Under the pieces are notes generated by a model. That model worked only from the letters and a program-made list of their open reading frames with translations. It searched no databases and was not told the origin of the DNA. Position numbers and translations under genes: made by a program. Of a DNA stretch of 64,000 bases, positions 1 to 8,643 are shown one piece after another; within the stretch, counting starts at the first letter, position 1, and the number at the start of each line of letters is the position of its first letter. Source of the stretch: G963664835 sp965220775 (GTDB lineage Bacteria; Chloroflexota; UBA6077; FW602-bin22; JBCLEL01); assembly GCA_965220775.1 (NCBI GenBank), contig OZ244845.1, positions 1,984,001-2,048,000 on the forward strand. Reading direction: 5' to 3'.

Positions 1-129
1 AACGTCATCGTATCTCCTCACATAGCCGGCATCACCGACGACGCCTGTCGCGCTATGGCTGAAATGGCTTTACAGAGTGTCGTGCTCGTACTGGACGGAA
101 AGGACCCGGTCTACGAGGTGCCGGAGTAG
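1..129 (+). CDS. D-isomer-specific 2-hydroxyacid dehydrogenase, C-terminal end (partial)
   Basis: The frame is open from the first base and codes 42 residues before a TAG stop. It begins NVIVSPHIAGITDDA, which is the stretch around the catalytic histidine (SPHIAG-x-T) near the C-terminus of NAD-dependent D-2-hydroxyacid dehydrogenases such as phosphoglycerate or glyoxylate/hydroxypyruvate reductases. The chain ends soon after with no ACT domain, so it is probably not a long-type SerA. The substrate cannot be told from this fragment; the rest of the gene lies to the left of the window. Confidence 0.8.
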   Translation, partial: NVIVSPHIAGITDDACRAMAEMALQSVVLVLDGKDPVYEVPE

Positions 130-488
130 GTGTAGAGAACCAGGCTCGGGTGTGTGGCAGCGCCTGCGACCCGCCTCAGCCCAACGGAACTGCAGGGGCG
201 GCTCCAGAGCCGGGCCGGACAGAGAAACGGTACTCCATCGCCGGCTGGCCCGGCTCAGATCATTGGTGCGAAAATAGAAGAATCCCCTGACGCGCCTGGG
301 CAACTGCCACCGACTTGGTCGTTCCCGCGCCCTAAACTTGCCTAACCGTGGGTTTGCGGCCGATAGTGGAGCCAAGAATGTAGCGCTGAGGCTTGTCCCC
401 AGCTTACCTCACGGTGGAGGTGGACCGAGAGCCGCCACTGCGTCAATTGTCGACAGACACTCGCCACTCGCCGGCCTATGGGTCTTTC
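130..488. other. Intergenic spacer, no gene seen
   Basis: About 360 bases between the ends of two converging genes. Short frames on both strands look like noise. Around 380-403 there is a short stretch (AATGTAGCGC and GGCTTGTCCCC) that resembles a decayed piece of the dispersed repeat found at 7.3 and 53.8 kb. No clear terminator hairpin with a T-run was found. Confidence 0.4.
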
Positions 489-1337
489 CTACGCCCCGCT
501 AGGCACGCCCAGCGCGGCGTCGTCGAACAACTCGGCTAGTCTGTCGTATAGGGGAGGCGGCTGCCCCGTACCGATCGCCCGTTTATCCAACTCGACGACC
601 GGTGAAACCTCCGGCGTAGTGCCAGTGAGCAACAGTCCATCCGCTTCGTAAAGCGATGTTGCTGGAACCGGTCTCTCTTCGCAGGTGATCCCATCTGCGC
701 ATGCTATCTCCAACACCGCCTCTCGAGTGATCCCCGGCAGTATGTAGTTGGATACGGGCGATGTAACCAGGCGATCTCCAAATATGGCGAATACGTTGGA
801 GGCGCTTGCCTCGGTCAACAATCCGTCGCGGACCATTATTGCGTCGTCCGCTCCCATTCGCCGGGCGTGCTCCCTTGCCATCGCGTTCGGCAATAGCAAC
901 GTCGTCTTGATGTACGGCTGCGACCACCTCGTGTCGCCTATCGTGACACAAGACATGAATGGCTTGGGCCTGACAATAGGTGCGGGATTCGCAAGGGCGA
1001 TGACCGTGGGAGTCAGGCCCGTCGGCACACCGTGGAACCGTGATGCAACTCCGCGCGACACTTGAATGTATACGGTCGCATCCTCCAATCCCTCCCGTCG
1101 GATTACTTCTCCCATCGCCGCGATCAAGTCATCGAGCGGCGGCAGAGGCAACTCGATCATATCAGCGGAACGCTGCAATCTCCGCATGTGTTGCTCGATT
1201 CGAAACGGATGCTTCCGGTAGTAGCGGACTACCTCGTACACGCTGTCGCCGAATTGGATCGAACGATCTTCGACCGGAATCTTCGCTTCTGAGTACCTAA
1301 CAAACTCGCCATTCAAGTACACTATTGGCTCGGCCAA
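489..1337 (-). CDS. dat: D-amino-acid aminotransferase (PLP fold type IV)
   Basis: A 282-residue class IV PLP aminotransferase, the usual length for D-alanine/D-amino-acid aminotransferases. The N-terminal VEDRSIQFGDSVYEVVR stretch is typical of this branch. Lys144 (in YIKTTLLLPN) and Glu176 (in LLTEASASNVF) fall where the PLP-binding lysine and N1-contacting glutamate sit in the Bacillus enzyme, and an R-x-H pair near 100 matches its substrate carboxylate trap. It would move the amino group from D-amino acids to a 2-oxo acid. The start is TTG behind GGAAGG. It is divergent from the acyltransferase/racemase/deacylase operon, which also handles D-amino acids. A branched-chain aminotransferase is the main alternative, but the R-x-H motif favours the D-specific family. 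Confidence 0.85.
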   Translation of the reverse strand: MAEPIVYLNGEFVRYSEAKIPVEDRSIQFGDSVYEVVRYYRKHPFRIEQHMRRLQRSADMIELPLPPLDDLIAAMGEVIRREGLEDATVYIQVSRGVASRFHGVPTGLTPTVIALANPAPIVRPKPFMSCVTIGDTRWSQPYIKTTLLLPNAMAREHARRMGADDAIMVRDGLLTEASASNVFAIFGDRLVTSPVSNYILPGITREAVLEIACADGITCEERPVPATSLYEADGLLLTGTTPEVSPVVELDKRAIGTGQPPPLYDRLAELFDDAALGVPSGA

Positions 1338-1697
1338 TTCCTTCCACCTTCCCTTACGAGGGTTGCTATCGCAACCTCTTAGCCGGAGTCCGTAACGCGT
1401 CTATTTTTCGTTCTGCATTACGTCCGCCGCGATGCAAGTAATGTTTGGTTTCAGTAAATTTATATCATGGCATTGGAGTAAATGTCGCTTGCTTATTTCA
1501 CCGCGATGGCTGTATACAAGAGAGTGTATTGGTTGCGTGTGTCGGTCTTGCGAGCCCACGTTGTTGGGGCCGGCATAAATGCGTGTAACCCGGCTGACTT
1601 GACCGCTGGAATCGCTTTTCGGTTTCGAAATCGACTTTATCCTTCCTGTGCAAATTGGTCGGCAACCGAGTGATAAGGAGCCCTATTACTTCCACCG
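1338..1697. promoter_or_regulatory. Divergent intergenic control region
   Basis: About 360 bases separate the divergent aminotransferase and acyltransferase genes. The middle (about 1440-1475) is locally AT-rich (GTAAATTTATATCATGG) and probably holds the promoters for both directions. I cannot fix a -35/-10 pair with confidence. Short frames here show no recognisable protein. Confidence 0.35.
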
Positions 1698-2516
1698 ATG
1701 TCCGAAATAACAATACGACCTGCATCCACTCCCGGCGAATTTCGCGGATGCCAGGAAGTCCAGCGACGGTCGTGGGGTATCCAAGAAGAAGCGTACCTCT
1801 TACCGGTAGCTACGATGGTCAGCGTGCAACATTGCGGCGGTCTAGTACTGGGGGCGTTCTTGGATGACGGCCGCGCCGTTGGCATGTCTATGGCGTTCCG
1901 GGGAAAATGGCGCAACCGATCATGTCTCTACTCACAGTTGACCGGCGTCGATCCTGACTTTCAGGATCGGAAAATCGGGACGAGATTGAAGGATGTCCAA
2001 CGCGACTTCGCGTTGTCCGAAGGAGATGTCGACTTGATCGTCTGGGCGTTCGATCCGCTCCATGCCGGCAACGCCAACTTCAACTTAAACAGGCTTGGCG
2101 CGACTGCAACCCGATACGTCGAAGATATGTACGGACCTCGCACCGATCCACTAAATGCAGGACTGCCGACAGATCGACTGATTGTCGAGTGGGAGGTACG
2201 CGCGAGACGCGACTTCGAGAATTTCCCTGTGAAGAATCTGCCAAAGATAATCTCGGTTGATGATTCGAGTGGAGTTGAGCTCGTCTCAGACGTCCGGACC
2301 GATTTAGTTGACGATCGCGTTCTTATGGAGATTCCGGACCACATAGTCAAACTGCGCCAAGAGTCTCCGGAAGCTGCGATGGACTGGAGATCGTCTGTAC
2401 GGAAAGCATTTAAAAGCTACTTCTCGCGTGGCTACGAAGCTGTCCGGTTCACGACCGACCGGACCGGCAAGCGGCCTCGCAGATTCTATGTCCTCGAACG
2501 CGAGCCAAGCACTTGA
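1698..2516 (+). CDS. GNAT-family N-acyltransferase (COG3375-like), probable D-amino-acid N-succinyltransferase
   Basis: A 272-residue protein of the predicted GNAT acetyltransferase type that is often encoded beside o-succinylbenzoate synthase/N-acylamino-acid racemase genes. Segments such as SWGIQEEAYLLPVATMVSVQ, the DPDFQDRKIGTRLK acyl-CoA-binding region and IVWAFDPLHAGNANFNLNRLG are characteristic of the group. In Geobacillus kaustophilus the matching protein succinylates D-amino acids as the first step of an irreversible D-to-L conversion. Here the next two genes are the racemase and an M20 deacylase, each overlapping by 4 bases, so the same role is inferred. The acyl donor (succinyl- or acetyl-CoA) cannot be read from the sequence. 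Confidence 0.8.
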   Translation: MSEITIRPASTPGEFRGCQEVQRRSWGIQEEAYLLPVATMVSVQHCGGLVLGAFLDDGRAVGMSMAFRGKWRNRSCLYSQLTGVDPDFQDRKIGTRLKDVQRDFALSEGDVDLIVWAFDPLHAGNANFNLNRLGATATRYVEDMYGPRTDPLNAGLPTDRLIVEWEVRARRDFENFPVKNLPKIISVDDSSGVELVSDVRTDLVDDRVLMEIPDHIVKLRQESPEAAMDWRSSVRKAFKSYFSRGYEAVRFTTDRTGKRPRRFYVLEREPST

Positions 2517-3637
2517 AGATCGACCGCGTCGACATAATAGTCGTAGAGCTGCCACTCATCCGGCCATTCGTGACCAGCTCCAGCCGCCGGACGCACCTGC
2601 GCCACATTCTGATCAAGGCGCACGCGGACGGTATCGTTGGCTGGGGAGAATCCGCCAGCCCCGTTGATCCATATTACTGCCCAGAGACTACCGAGACTTG
2701 TTGGCACATTCTCAAGGATTTCATAGTTCCGGCAGTCGTGGACAGGGAGTGGCAAACAATCGAGCAGTTCGTCGCTTCCTATCGCCGCGTCAAAGGCAAC
2801 AACTTTGCCAAAGCCGGCATGGAGATGGCTGCGTGGGATCTGCTCTCCCAGGCTGATGGCGTCCCCCTCCACCGGGCCCTTGGAGGCACCCGCGGCGAGA
2901 TCCTCTCCGGCGTCAGCTTGGGTATCGAGAACGACACCGCCAAGTTGATGAGTTTGATAGCGCGGTACGTGGAAGAAGGATACCGCCGGATCAAGCTCAA
3001 AATCGCACCCGGCCACGACGTTGATGTGATCGCAATCGTCCGCCGGCGCTTCCCCGACGTGCCATTGATGGCCGACGCGAACTCGGCCTACACATTGGAT
3101 GACGTAGATACGCTGCGTGAGTTGGATCAGTTCAACTTGCTCATGATCGAGCAGCCCTTGGCCCACGACGACATCGTCGACCACGCCAAGCTTCAACGTG
3201 AACTGGAAACGCCGGTCTGCTTGGATGAGAGTATTCACTCGGTCGAGGATGCCCGCAAGGCGTTGGATCTCGGCAGCGCCGGCGTGATCAACATTAAAGT
3301 AAGCCGACTCGGAGGCTTGCTCGAGGCAAAGCGCGTACACGATCTCTGTAGGGCCCGCGGCGTGCCCGTGTGGTGCGGCGGAATGCACGAGTTTGGCGTC
3401 GGTAGAGCGGCGAACGTCGCGATATCTACGTTGCCTGGATTCACAATCCCAGGAGACGTTTCAGGATCTGACAAGTACTATCGTCGGGACATAGTTGAAC
3501 CGCCTATCCTTGCCGTCGGAGGAGCTATTCAGGTGCCAAACCGAACCGGTCTCGGGTACCATCCGCAGCAAGACCTGATCGATGACCGGACTATACGCAG
3601 TCTGTCCATTACTACAGGTGCGAAGGTGGCGACTTGA
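2513..3637 (+). CDS. N-acylamino-acid racemase / o-succinylbenzoate synthase-like enolase-superfamily enzyme
   Basis: A 374-residue enolase-superfamily protein of the muconate lactonizing subgroup. The K-x-K acid/base motif (RRIKLKIAPG), the metal ligands in ADANSAY, MIEQPLA and CLDESIHS, and the second base in NIKVSRLGG are all present. Members act as o-succinylbenzoate synthase in menaquinone synthesis or racemise N-acyl (often N-succinyl) amino acids, and some do both. No other men gene lies nearby, while a GNAT acyltransferase and an M20 deacylase flank it with 4-base overlaps, so N-acylamino-acid racemase is the better call. The start is TTG, read through TTGA from the previous stop. Confidence 0.85.
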   Translation: MKIDRVDIIVVELPLIRPFVTSSSRRTHLRHILIKAHADGIVGWGESASPVDPYYCPETTETCWHILKDFIVPAVVDREWQTIEQFVASYRRVKGNNFAKAGMEMAAWDLLSQADGVPLHRALGGTRGEILSGVSLGIENDTAKLMSLIARYVEEGYRRIKLKIAPGHDVDVIAIVRRRFPDVPLMADANSAYTLDDVDTLRELDQFNLLMIEQPLAHDDIVDHAKLQRELETPVCLDESIHSVEDARKALDLGSAGVINIKVSRLGGLLEAKRVHDLCRARGVPVWCGGMHEFGVGRAANVAISTLPGFTIPGDVSGSDKYYRRDIVEPPILAVGGAIQVPNRTGLGYHPQQDLIDDRTIRSLSITTGAKVAT

Positions 3638-4779
3638 GCAAAAAACTCTCGGTGCTTGACCATCTCGAGTCGCAGTTGCCGGATATGCTCGCTGCCCTTA
3701 GGACCCTGGTCGAATGCGAGTCCCCAAGCTCAGACCACTCAGCGTTACGTGAGCTTGCGCGCATGCTTGGCGAGCAGTTCAGTCGGGCCGGCGCAACCGT
3801 CGATTTCATTCCTGGCCCGGACGACGTTGATGGACTGCTCGCAACATTCGACGGCGTCGATCGCCGTCTGCCGCCGGCTCTGCTCATCGGTCATTTTGAT
3901 ACGGTGTGGCCCGTCGGTACGTTGAAGCGGATGCCCTATCGCGAGGACGACAGCCGCGCTTACGGACCAGGCGTCTACGATATGAAGTCCGGCATAGTCA
4001 TGATCGAATTTGCCCTCCGAGCGATTGAGAGCCTGGGAATGCGGCCGCCTCGCATCGTGCATGTCCTATTGACGCCGGACGAAGAAATCGGCAGCCGAAA
4101 TTCGCGTCAGTTGATTGAGACGCGTGCCCGCGATTCGCAATACGTGCTTGTCCTGGAACCGTCTCTCGGGGACGGAGCATTGAAGACCGCGCGGAAAGGT
4201 GGCAGCCAATACGTGGTCAACGTATCCGGCCGAGCCGCGCACGCCGGCGTCGAGCCCGAAAAAGGCGCCAATGCCGTCGTTGAGTTGGCCCATCAAGTGA
4301 TCGCCATCGAAGAACTGGCTGATATCGACAAAGGCACCATGGTTAGCCCGACTGTAGTTGAGGGTGGGACAGTTACGAATGTCATACCTGAAAAGGCAAG
4401 CGTAAGGGTCGACGTTCGCGCCGCGACGGTAGTCGAGGCGGAGCGAGTAGACCGCGCTATCAGAGCGCTCGGTCTCTACAATCCTGAGTGTGGGCTATCC
4501 GTCGCCGGCGGAATCAACCGCCCTCCTATGGAACGTAGCTCGGCAAGTGCGGCGCTGTTCGAGCGAGCGAGAACAATTGGTGCGGATTTGGGACTGGATC
4601 TGCGCGAGGGATCGACCGGAGGCGGCAGCGATGGAAATTTTACGGCCGCTGTCGGAGCCCCAACTCTTGACGGGCTGGGAGCGGTAGGCGGCGGCGCTCA
4701 CTCGGTTGACGAGTACATCGTCAAACGATCCCTCGTGGAACGGACCGCCCTACTTGCGTCTCTGCTGATGAGCCTTTGA
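3634..4779 (+). CDS. M20-family metallopeptidase (carboxypeptidase G2-like), probable N-acyl-L-amino-acid deacylase
   Basis: A 381-residue M20 zinc amidohydrolase. Visible metal and catalytic motifs are HFDTVWP, GPGVYDMKSG, LTPDEEIGS, VLEPSLGDG and GGGAHSVDEY, in the order and spacing of glutamate carboxypeptidase (CPG2). The central dimerisation domain lies between about residues 190 and 300. In the N-succinylamino-acid pathway this enzyme removes the acyl group from the L-isomer and so makes the D-to-L conversion one-way. The TTG start overlaps the racemase stop by 4 bases, which points to translational coupling. No signal peptide is visible, so it is cytoplasmic. Confidence 0.88.
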   Translation: MSKKLSVLDHLESQLPDMLAALRTLVECESPSSDHSALRELARMLGEQFSRAGATVDFIPGPDDVDGLLATFDGVDRRLPPALLIGHFDTVWPVGTLKRMPYREDDSRAYGPGVYDMKSGIVMIEFALRAIESLGMRPPRIVHVLLTPDEEIGSRNSRQLIETRARDSQYVLVLEPSLGDGALKTARKGGSQYVVNVSGRAAHAGVEPEKGANAVVELAHQVIAIEELADIDKGTMVSPTVVEGGTVTNVIPEKASVRVDVRAATVVEAERVDRAIRALGLYNPECGLSVAGGINRPPMERSSASAALFERARTIGADLGLDLREGSTGGGSDGNFTAAVGAPTLDGLGAVGGGAHSVDEYIVKRSLVERTALLASLLMSL

Positions 4780-4811
4780 CTCGGCGCCAGCATCGCTAGG
4801 AGGTGCTTTGA

Positions 4812-5564
4812 TTGGACCCTAATGGCAAAGTGGCAATAGTGACCGGAGGCGCTACTGGTCTGGGAAGGGCGATCACCGGGAAGCTGGCTGACGCCGGCAC
4901 AATCGTCGCGGTAAACCATCCGGCCCCGGATGCCAACGAGGCGCGCGTGACCGTGTCCCAAATAGTCGACGCCGGCGGCGCGGCCGTCGCCGTCGAAGCC
5001 GATGTTTCTAGTGCCTCACAGGTGGCCTCCATGGTCGAGCAGGTAGTGGCATCCTTCGGCGCCATAGATATTCTCGTCAACTGCGCCGGGACAACCGTCT
5101 TCGTTGATTTCAAAGACCTGGCTGGACTCAAGGAGAGCGATTGGGATCGGATCTTCGCTGTAAATGTGAAGGGGCCATTTCTCTGTGCCCAGGCAGTTGT
5201 CCCTCATATGCAAGAGAGAGAGGCCGGAGTGATCGTGACCATCACCTCCGGCTCCGGTTTGAGTCCCGGCGGAAGCAGCATCGCCTATTCTGCTTCGAAG
5301 GCCGCTCTTGAGATGACGAACAAGTGCATGGCGCAAGCGCTCGGACCTCAAATCCGCGTCAATACAGTTGCACCCGGTATGCTGGCGACGCGATGGGGCG
5401 CTCGCTTCGGCAAGGAGGGGCTGGAGCGCCGACGGCAATCGCTGCCGCTAAAGCGTCTGACCACCGTTGAGGATGTCGCCGAGAGTGTGCTCTTCGCTAT
5501 TCGCAACGACTCGCTGACCGGCTCTACTATCCTGGTGGACGCCGGCGGCTCCACTATACGCTGA
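4812..5564 (+). CDS. Short-chain dehydrogenase/reductase (FabG-like)
   Basis: A 250-residue classical SDR with the nucleotide motif TGGATGLGRAI, the structural NCAG motif, the catalytic serine in TSGSGLSPGG and the YSASK catalytic pair. The start is TTG, 7 bases after AGGAGG. It follows the M20 gene by 32 bases and probably belongs to the same transcript. It would oxidise or reduce a hydroxy/keto substrate; which one is unknown. Its place after the D-amino-acid genes may mean it acts on a 2-hydroxy or 2-oxo product, but that is only a guess. Confidence 0.85.
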   Translation: MDPNGKVAIVTGGATGLGRAITGKLADAGTIVAVNHPAPDANEARVTVSQIVDAGGAAVAVEADVSSASQVASMVEQVVASFGAIDILVNCAGTTVFVDFKDLAGLKESDWDRIFAVNVKGPFLCAQAVVPHMQEREAGVIVTITSGSGLSPGGSSIAYSASKAALEMTNKCMAQALGPQIRVNTVAPGMLATRWGARFGKEGLERRRQSLPLKRLTTVEDVAESVLFAIRNDSLTGSTILVDAGGSTIR

Positions 5565-5606
5565 CTGCGCGGAATTTGACGTTCCGGCGACTGCGTCCCG
5601 ACTCAT

Positions 5607-7127
5607 TCAATCGTTCGTTGTCGACGACCGACTCTCTTCAAACGCCAGCCGGCCGGCCAATTGATCGACGAACTGGCGCGCCGTTCTACCCGAAAGGCCA
5701 TTGTGCCGGCTCGCCCATTGCAATGCCTGCCGCCTTAGCTCTTCCGGCTCGATTGCAAGACCGCGCTGCCGGCTGATTCCCCTGACAATCTCCAGGTAGC
5801 GTTCCTGGTCGGGAGTTACGAAGATGACCGTGATTCCGAACCGGTCGCTCAACGAGAGCTTCTCCTGCAGCGTGTCTTGCCGGCGCGGGTCGTCGTCTTC
5901 GGTGTAGGCCGATCGGTCGCTAAAACGTTCCTGTACAAGGTGCCTGCGGTTTGACGTCGCGTATAGCAGAACGTTCGTCGGCTGTGCCTCCAAACCGCCC
6001 TCTAGCAGGGCTTTCAACTCCGTGTATCCGCTCTCCTTCTCGCCGTACGACAGGTCGTCTACGAACACGATGAAACGCAGGGATTTACCGCGCAGCATCC
6101 CGATTATCCGAGGGAAATCCGCCAGCCGATTCGTCGGCACCTCGACTAGGCGCAGTCCACGTCCCTGAAATTCATTGAAGAGAGCCTTGACAGTCGACGA
6201 CTTGCCCGTGCCTCGATCACCGTAGACCAGCACGTTATTCGCTGCAAAACCCGCCACGAATTGGGCGGTATTCTCCAGAAGCAGCCGGCGCTCGACGTCA
6301 TATCCAATCAGCTCGGACAAGCGGATCGGGTCCGGCGACGAGACACCCTCTAGCTTCCCGCCATCGTCATCGCTCCAGCGAAATGCCCGAAAACGGGCGA
6401 AGTGACTGGTACCATTTTTCCGGTAACTTTCTACCAATTGGCCGGCCATTACTCCCCATTCCGGCGATTTGGCAAAGCGCAACATTACTTCCTGTAACGG
6501 AGTGGGCTTGGTCGGAAGGCGTGCGCGCGCCATGAAATCGGCCGGCAGTGGCTCAAACGAGCCTCCAAGGCCGGCCCGCTCTGCCACACGCGCTACTTTA
6601 TTCGCCAGATAGGCGGTGTCGCATTTGTAGACCCATTGCAGCTCGGATAGGTCGGACGACAAGATGCGCATGATTGACGGAGACACTGGTTCACGCTCGG
6701 TCGTCGACTGAGCCAACCTTCCCACTGGAGTTTCCGACATCAAGATGCTTTCCAAGATGTGCAGTCTCCAGCGATCGACGTCCGTTAGTCCGGCGACCAT
6801 CCCTGGTTCCGGCAGGCAAGCTAGGCTATGCACCAACGCCCCCCATAGCTCTATTGTGCGGAGCGCGTCATCCTCGGCCTCGTTGGAGCAGGATCGGAGA
6901 GTAGCCAGATAGTCAATCAGGTTGCCATGGTTCCTCACCGCATCGTTCTCGAGAACCGGTTGTAGAAGTTGCAAGCCAAAGCGGGCGTGGCGGGCCCGTA
7001 TTTCCAGGGCTGGTAAATCTCTCTCTTTGGAGGCTCCAGGAGGCAACGGGTCACCTGCAAATGAACGTTGTTTATCGGGATTGTTGATAGAACCGCCTCG
7101 GAAGACGATGCTGTGATCGACGAGCAA
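5607..7127 (-). CDS. DUF815-type AAA ATPase
   Basis: A 506-residue protein whose C-terminal half is a P-loop ATPase of the DUF815 (COG2607) family. Walker A is GDRGTGKSSTVK and Walker B is FIVFVDDLSY; a sensor-like TSNRRHLV follows, as does the family-specific ERFSDR region. The first 200 residues or so are helical and less conserved. The cellular role of the family is not established. The start is TTG; this is the longest reading and a later start is possible. It converges on the SDR gene and is followed upstream by a repeat-rich spacer. Confidence 0.8.
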   Translation of the reverse strand: MLVDHSIVFRGGSINNPDKQRSFAGDPLPPGASKERDLPALEIRARHARFGLQLLQPVLENDAVRNHGNLIDYLATLRSCSNEAEDDALRTIELWGALVHSLACLPEPGMVAGLTDVDRWRLHILESILMSETPVGRLAQSTTEREPVSPSIMRILSSDLSELQWVYKCDTAYLANKVARVAERAGLGGSFEPLPADFMARARLPTKPTPLQEVMLRFAKSPEWGVMAGQLVESYRKNGTSHFARFRAFRWSDDDGGKLEGVSSPDPIRLSELIGYDVERRLLLENTAQFVAGFAANNVLVYGDRGTGKSSTVKALFNEFQGRGLRLVEVPTNRLADFPRIIGMLRGKSLRFIVFVDDLSYGEKESGYTELKALLEGGLEAQPTNVLLYATSNRRHLVQERFSDRSAYTEDDDPRRQDTLQEKLSLSDRFGITVIFVTPDQERYLEIVRGISRQRGLAIEPEELRRQALQWASRHNGLSGRTARQFVDQLAGRLAFEESRSSTTND

Positions 7128-7221
7128 TCTATTCTATTGTCCGGCGAGCGTCAATCTTAGCCCGCCATTCGTAACAACTCTGGCTTACGGTATCCAGTCT
7201 TGCGAGCGGCAGTCGTACGAA

Positions 7222-7372
7222 AATGTGCCCTCCCATGAAGCTCGATGCCGGCCCTCCACCGGCGAAACGTGCCGAATTGTAGACCGATGGTCGATGGCGG
7301 AATGAGAAAATGTAGCGCGGTCGAAGACTTCGCGAGGCGAGGGGCTTGTCCCCCGCTGGGGACGGGGTGGGA
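7222..7372. repeat. Dispersed repeat A, copy 1
   Basis: About 150 bases that are nearly identical to 53734-53883. Shared landmarks are CTCGATGCCGGC, CGAAACGTGCCGAATTG, GATGGCGGAATGAGAAAATG and GAAGACTTCGCGAGGCGAGG, ending in CTTGTCCCCCGC followed by a GGGG run that can fold back on it. It carries no recognisable gene and could be a miniature non-autonomous element. Confidence 0.8.
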
Positions 7373-7427
7373 CGTGGCAGAATCCGCCGTGCCCATTCGC
7401 TATACCAAGCCACAACTCCGGCTTTTC

Positions 7428-7499
7428 ATACCCTGGCGTGCCGGCGGCAGCCGGCATGAGCGATTGCTGTGAAAGCATGTCCCGGACTCCGATCCGGGA
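7428..7499. repeat. Dispersed repeat B, copy 1
   Basis: About 72 bases shared with 53661-53735, including GCCGGCATGAGCGATTG and GAAAGCATGTCCCGGACTCC; a shorter relative lies near 46281-46315. Here B follows A, while at 53 kb B precedes A. Confidence 0.7.
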
Positions 7500-7616
7500 T
7501 AGACCGCTCCGGCAGCCTCTCATTCGCCATTCGCGGGCGCCAATCCGGCCCCCCATTCGTCTTCCGGATAGACCGCTCCGGCAGCCTCTCAAGGCCAATC
7601 CGGCCCCCCATTCGTC
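7497..7616. repeat. Imperfect local tandem duplication
   Basis: The string GGATAGACCGCTCCGGCAGC occurs at 7497 and again at 7566, and CCAATCCGGCCCCCCATTCG at 7540 and 7595. The unit is thus about 55-70 bases, with a small indel between the copies. Confidence 0.75.
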
Positions 7617-7745
7617 ATTCCGGCGAAGGCCGGAATCCAGAGGGGTGGGGAGGGGGAAATGTGGCGCTGTGGTTCGTAGTTCGCCCGCATGCACCGCCCG
7701 CGCCCGGCCCAATCTTATCCCCTCATGCGGTCCGCGCGAGGCCAA
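7609..7745. repeat. Dispersed palindromic repeat C and repeat D
   Basis: CATTCCGGCGAAGGCCGGAATCCAG (7611 on, shown here only as a landmark with its arms ATTCCGGC and GCCGGAAT) is a hairpin-forming repeat with relatives near 46199, 53576 and 54003. It is of the widespread CATTCCCGCGAAGGCGGGAAT type seen in intergenic DNA of many bacteria. CCCTCATGCGGTCCGCGCGAG (7721 on) is a diverged copy of the motif at 46165 and 53931. Confidence 0.7.
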
Positions 7746-7839
7746 AGCCGGTTTCTGCGAACGTGGGCGTCCAGGGACCCGCAATCCGTGAGGACGCCAC
7801 CGCAAATCCCGTCAACCTGAACCTTCCCGACGATCTATT

Positions 7840-7868
7840 TTTCCTGTGCGCCGGCCAGCGCCTATAAT
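7840..7868 (+). promoter_or_regulatory. Candidate sigma-70 promoter for purE
   Basis: A perfect TATAAT lies at 7863-7868, with a weak T-rich -35 region 17 bases before it. It would give a leader of about 130 bases before the purE start. The -35 box is poor, so this rests mainly on the -10 box and its position. Confidence 0.4.
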
Positions 7869-8001
7869 TAACGGAGTTTCGTGGCCCTTCTCGCGATTCT
7901 CCGACCGCGAGTCGCAGGAAGTGTCTGCCGCCGACAGATTCCGACAATCGGCCGGCATTAGCTCGCTCTACTCACAGGCAATACATATCTTGGAGGCAAC
8001 G

Positions 8002-8496
8002 TTGCAACCTCTTGTTGGCATAATAATGGGATCCAGTTCCGACTGGGGCACGATGTCCCACGCCTCGGATACACTCGAAGGTCTTGGCATACCGGCCGAA
8101 GTGCGAATCGTATCCGCTCACCGCACCCCAGATGCGCTAATTGAATACGCAGACTCAGCTGAGAGCCGCGGCCTTGAGGTCATCATAGCCGGCGCCGGCG
8201 GTGCCGCCCACCTCGCCGGCGTAACCGCGGCCAAGACGCTTCTGCCGGTTCTCGGCGTTCCGATGGAGTCGCCCTCCTTGAAGGGTCTTGATTCCCTCTT
8301 GTCCATCGTCCAAATGCCGGCCGGAGTTCCAGTCGGCACGTTGGCTATCGGCAGAGCAGGTGCGGTAAACGCGGCCCTCTTTGCTGCCGCCATCCTTGCC
8401 AAGAAATATCCGCAATACCGTGACGCAATTCAGCGCTATCGGGAAGCGCAGGTCAAGAAGATTCTGGACCAGCCGGATCCACGTACGACAAGTTAA
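8002..8496 (+). CDS. purE: N5-carboxyaminoimidazole ribonucleotide mutase
   Basis: A 164-residue class I PurE, the step that turns N5-CAIR into CAIR in purine synthesis. Family motifs are MGSSSDWGTM near the N-terminus, SAHRTPD and GAGGAAHLAGV. The frame stays open about 150 bases upstream, but TTG at 8002, 5 bases after GGAGG, gives a protein of the family's usual length starting just before the first strand, so I place the start there. No purK (N5-CAIR synthase) is visible nearby; it must lie elsewhere if the usual two-step route is used. Confidence 0.92.
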   Translation: MQPLVGIIMGSSSDWGTMSHASDTLEGLGIPAEVRIVSAHRTPDALIEYADSAESRGLEVIIAGAGGAAHLAGVTAAKTLLPVLGVPMESPSLKGLDSLLSIVQMPAGVPVGTLAIGRAGAVNAALFAAAILAKKYPQYRDAIQRYREAQVKKILDQPDPRTTS

Positions 8497-8643
8497 TCTT
8501 GGCATTGGGCCGGGCTTGCTCAACGGTCTTGCCTGTGTCATGCTTCAGATTCGAACCAAGTTCGGAGCATTGCCGTATTGAACCCCCGACGGCACTTACA
8601 CCCCTCGTGACGGAATCGACCTGTTTGGTCCAGGAGAAGATGA

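Larger units (their letters stand above)
7128..8001. other. Repeat-rich intergenic spacer
   Basis: About 870 bases without a convincing gene before purE. It holds four kinds of short dispersed repeat (listed separately) whose relatives occur near 46.2 and 53.6-54.0 kb. Frames of up to 206 codons on either strand run across these repeats, have biased composition and match no family. The last 130 bases are the purE leader. Confidence 0.7.

Noticed and set aside
2486..3388. A 300-codon minus-strand frame
   Set aside because: Antisense to the racemase gene, with no recognisable protein features.
2513..3637. Menaquinone-specific o-succinylbenzoate synthase (menC)
   Set aside because: Sequence alone cannot exclude it, but the acyltransferase and deacylase overlaps and lack of other men genes favour the N-acylamino-acid racemase role.
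7185..7805. Frames of 117-206 codons on both strands
   Set aside because: They run through dispersed and tandem repeats with biased composition; the matching frames at 53 kb differ outside the repeats.
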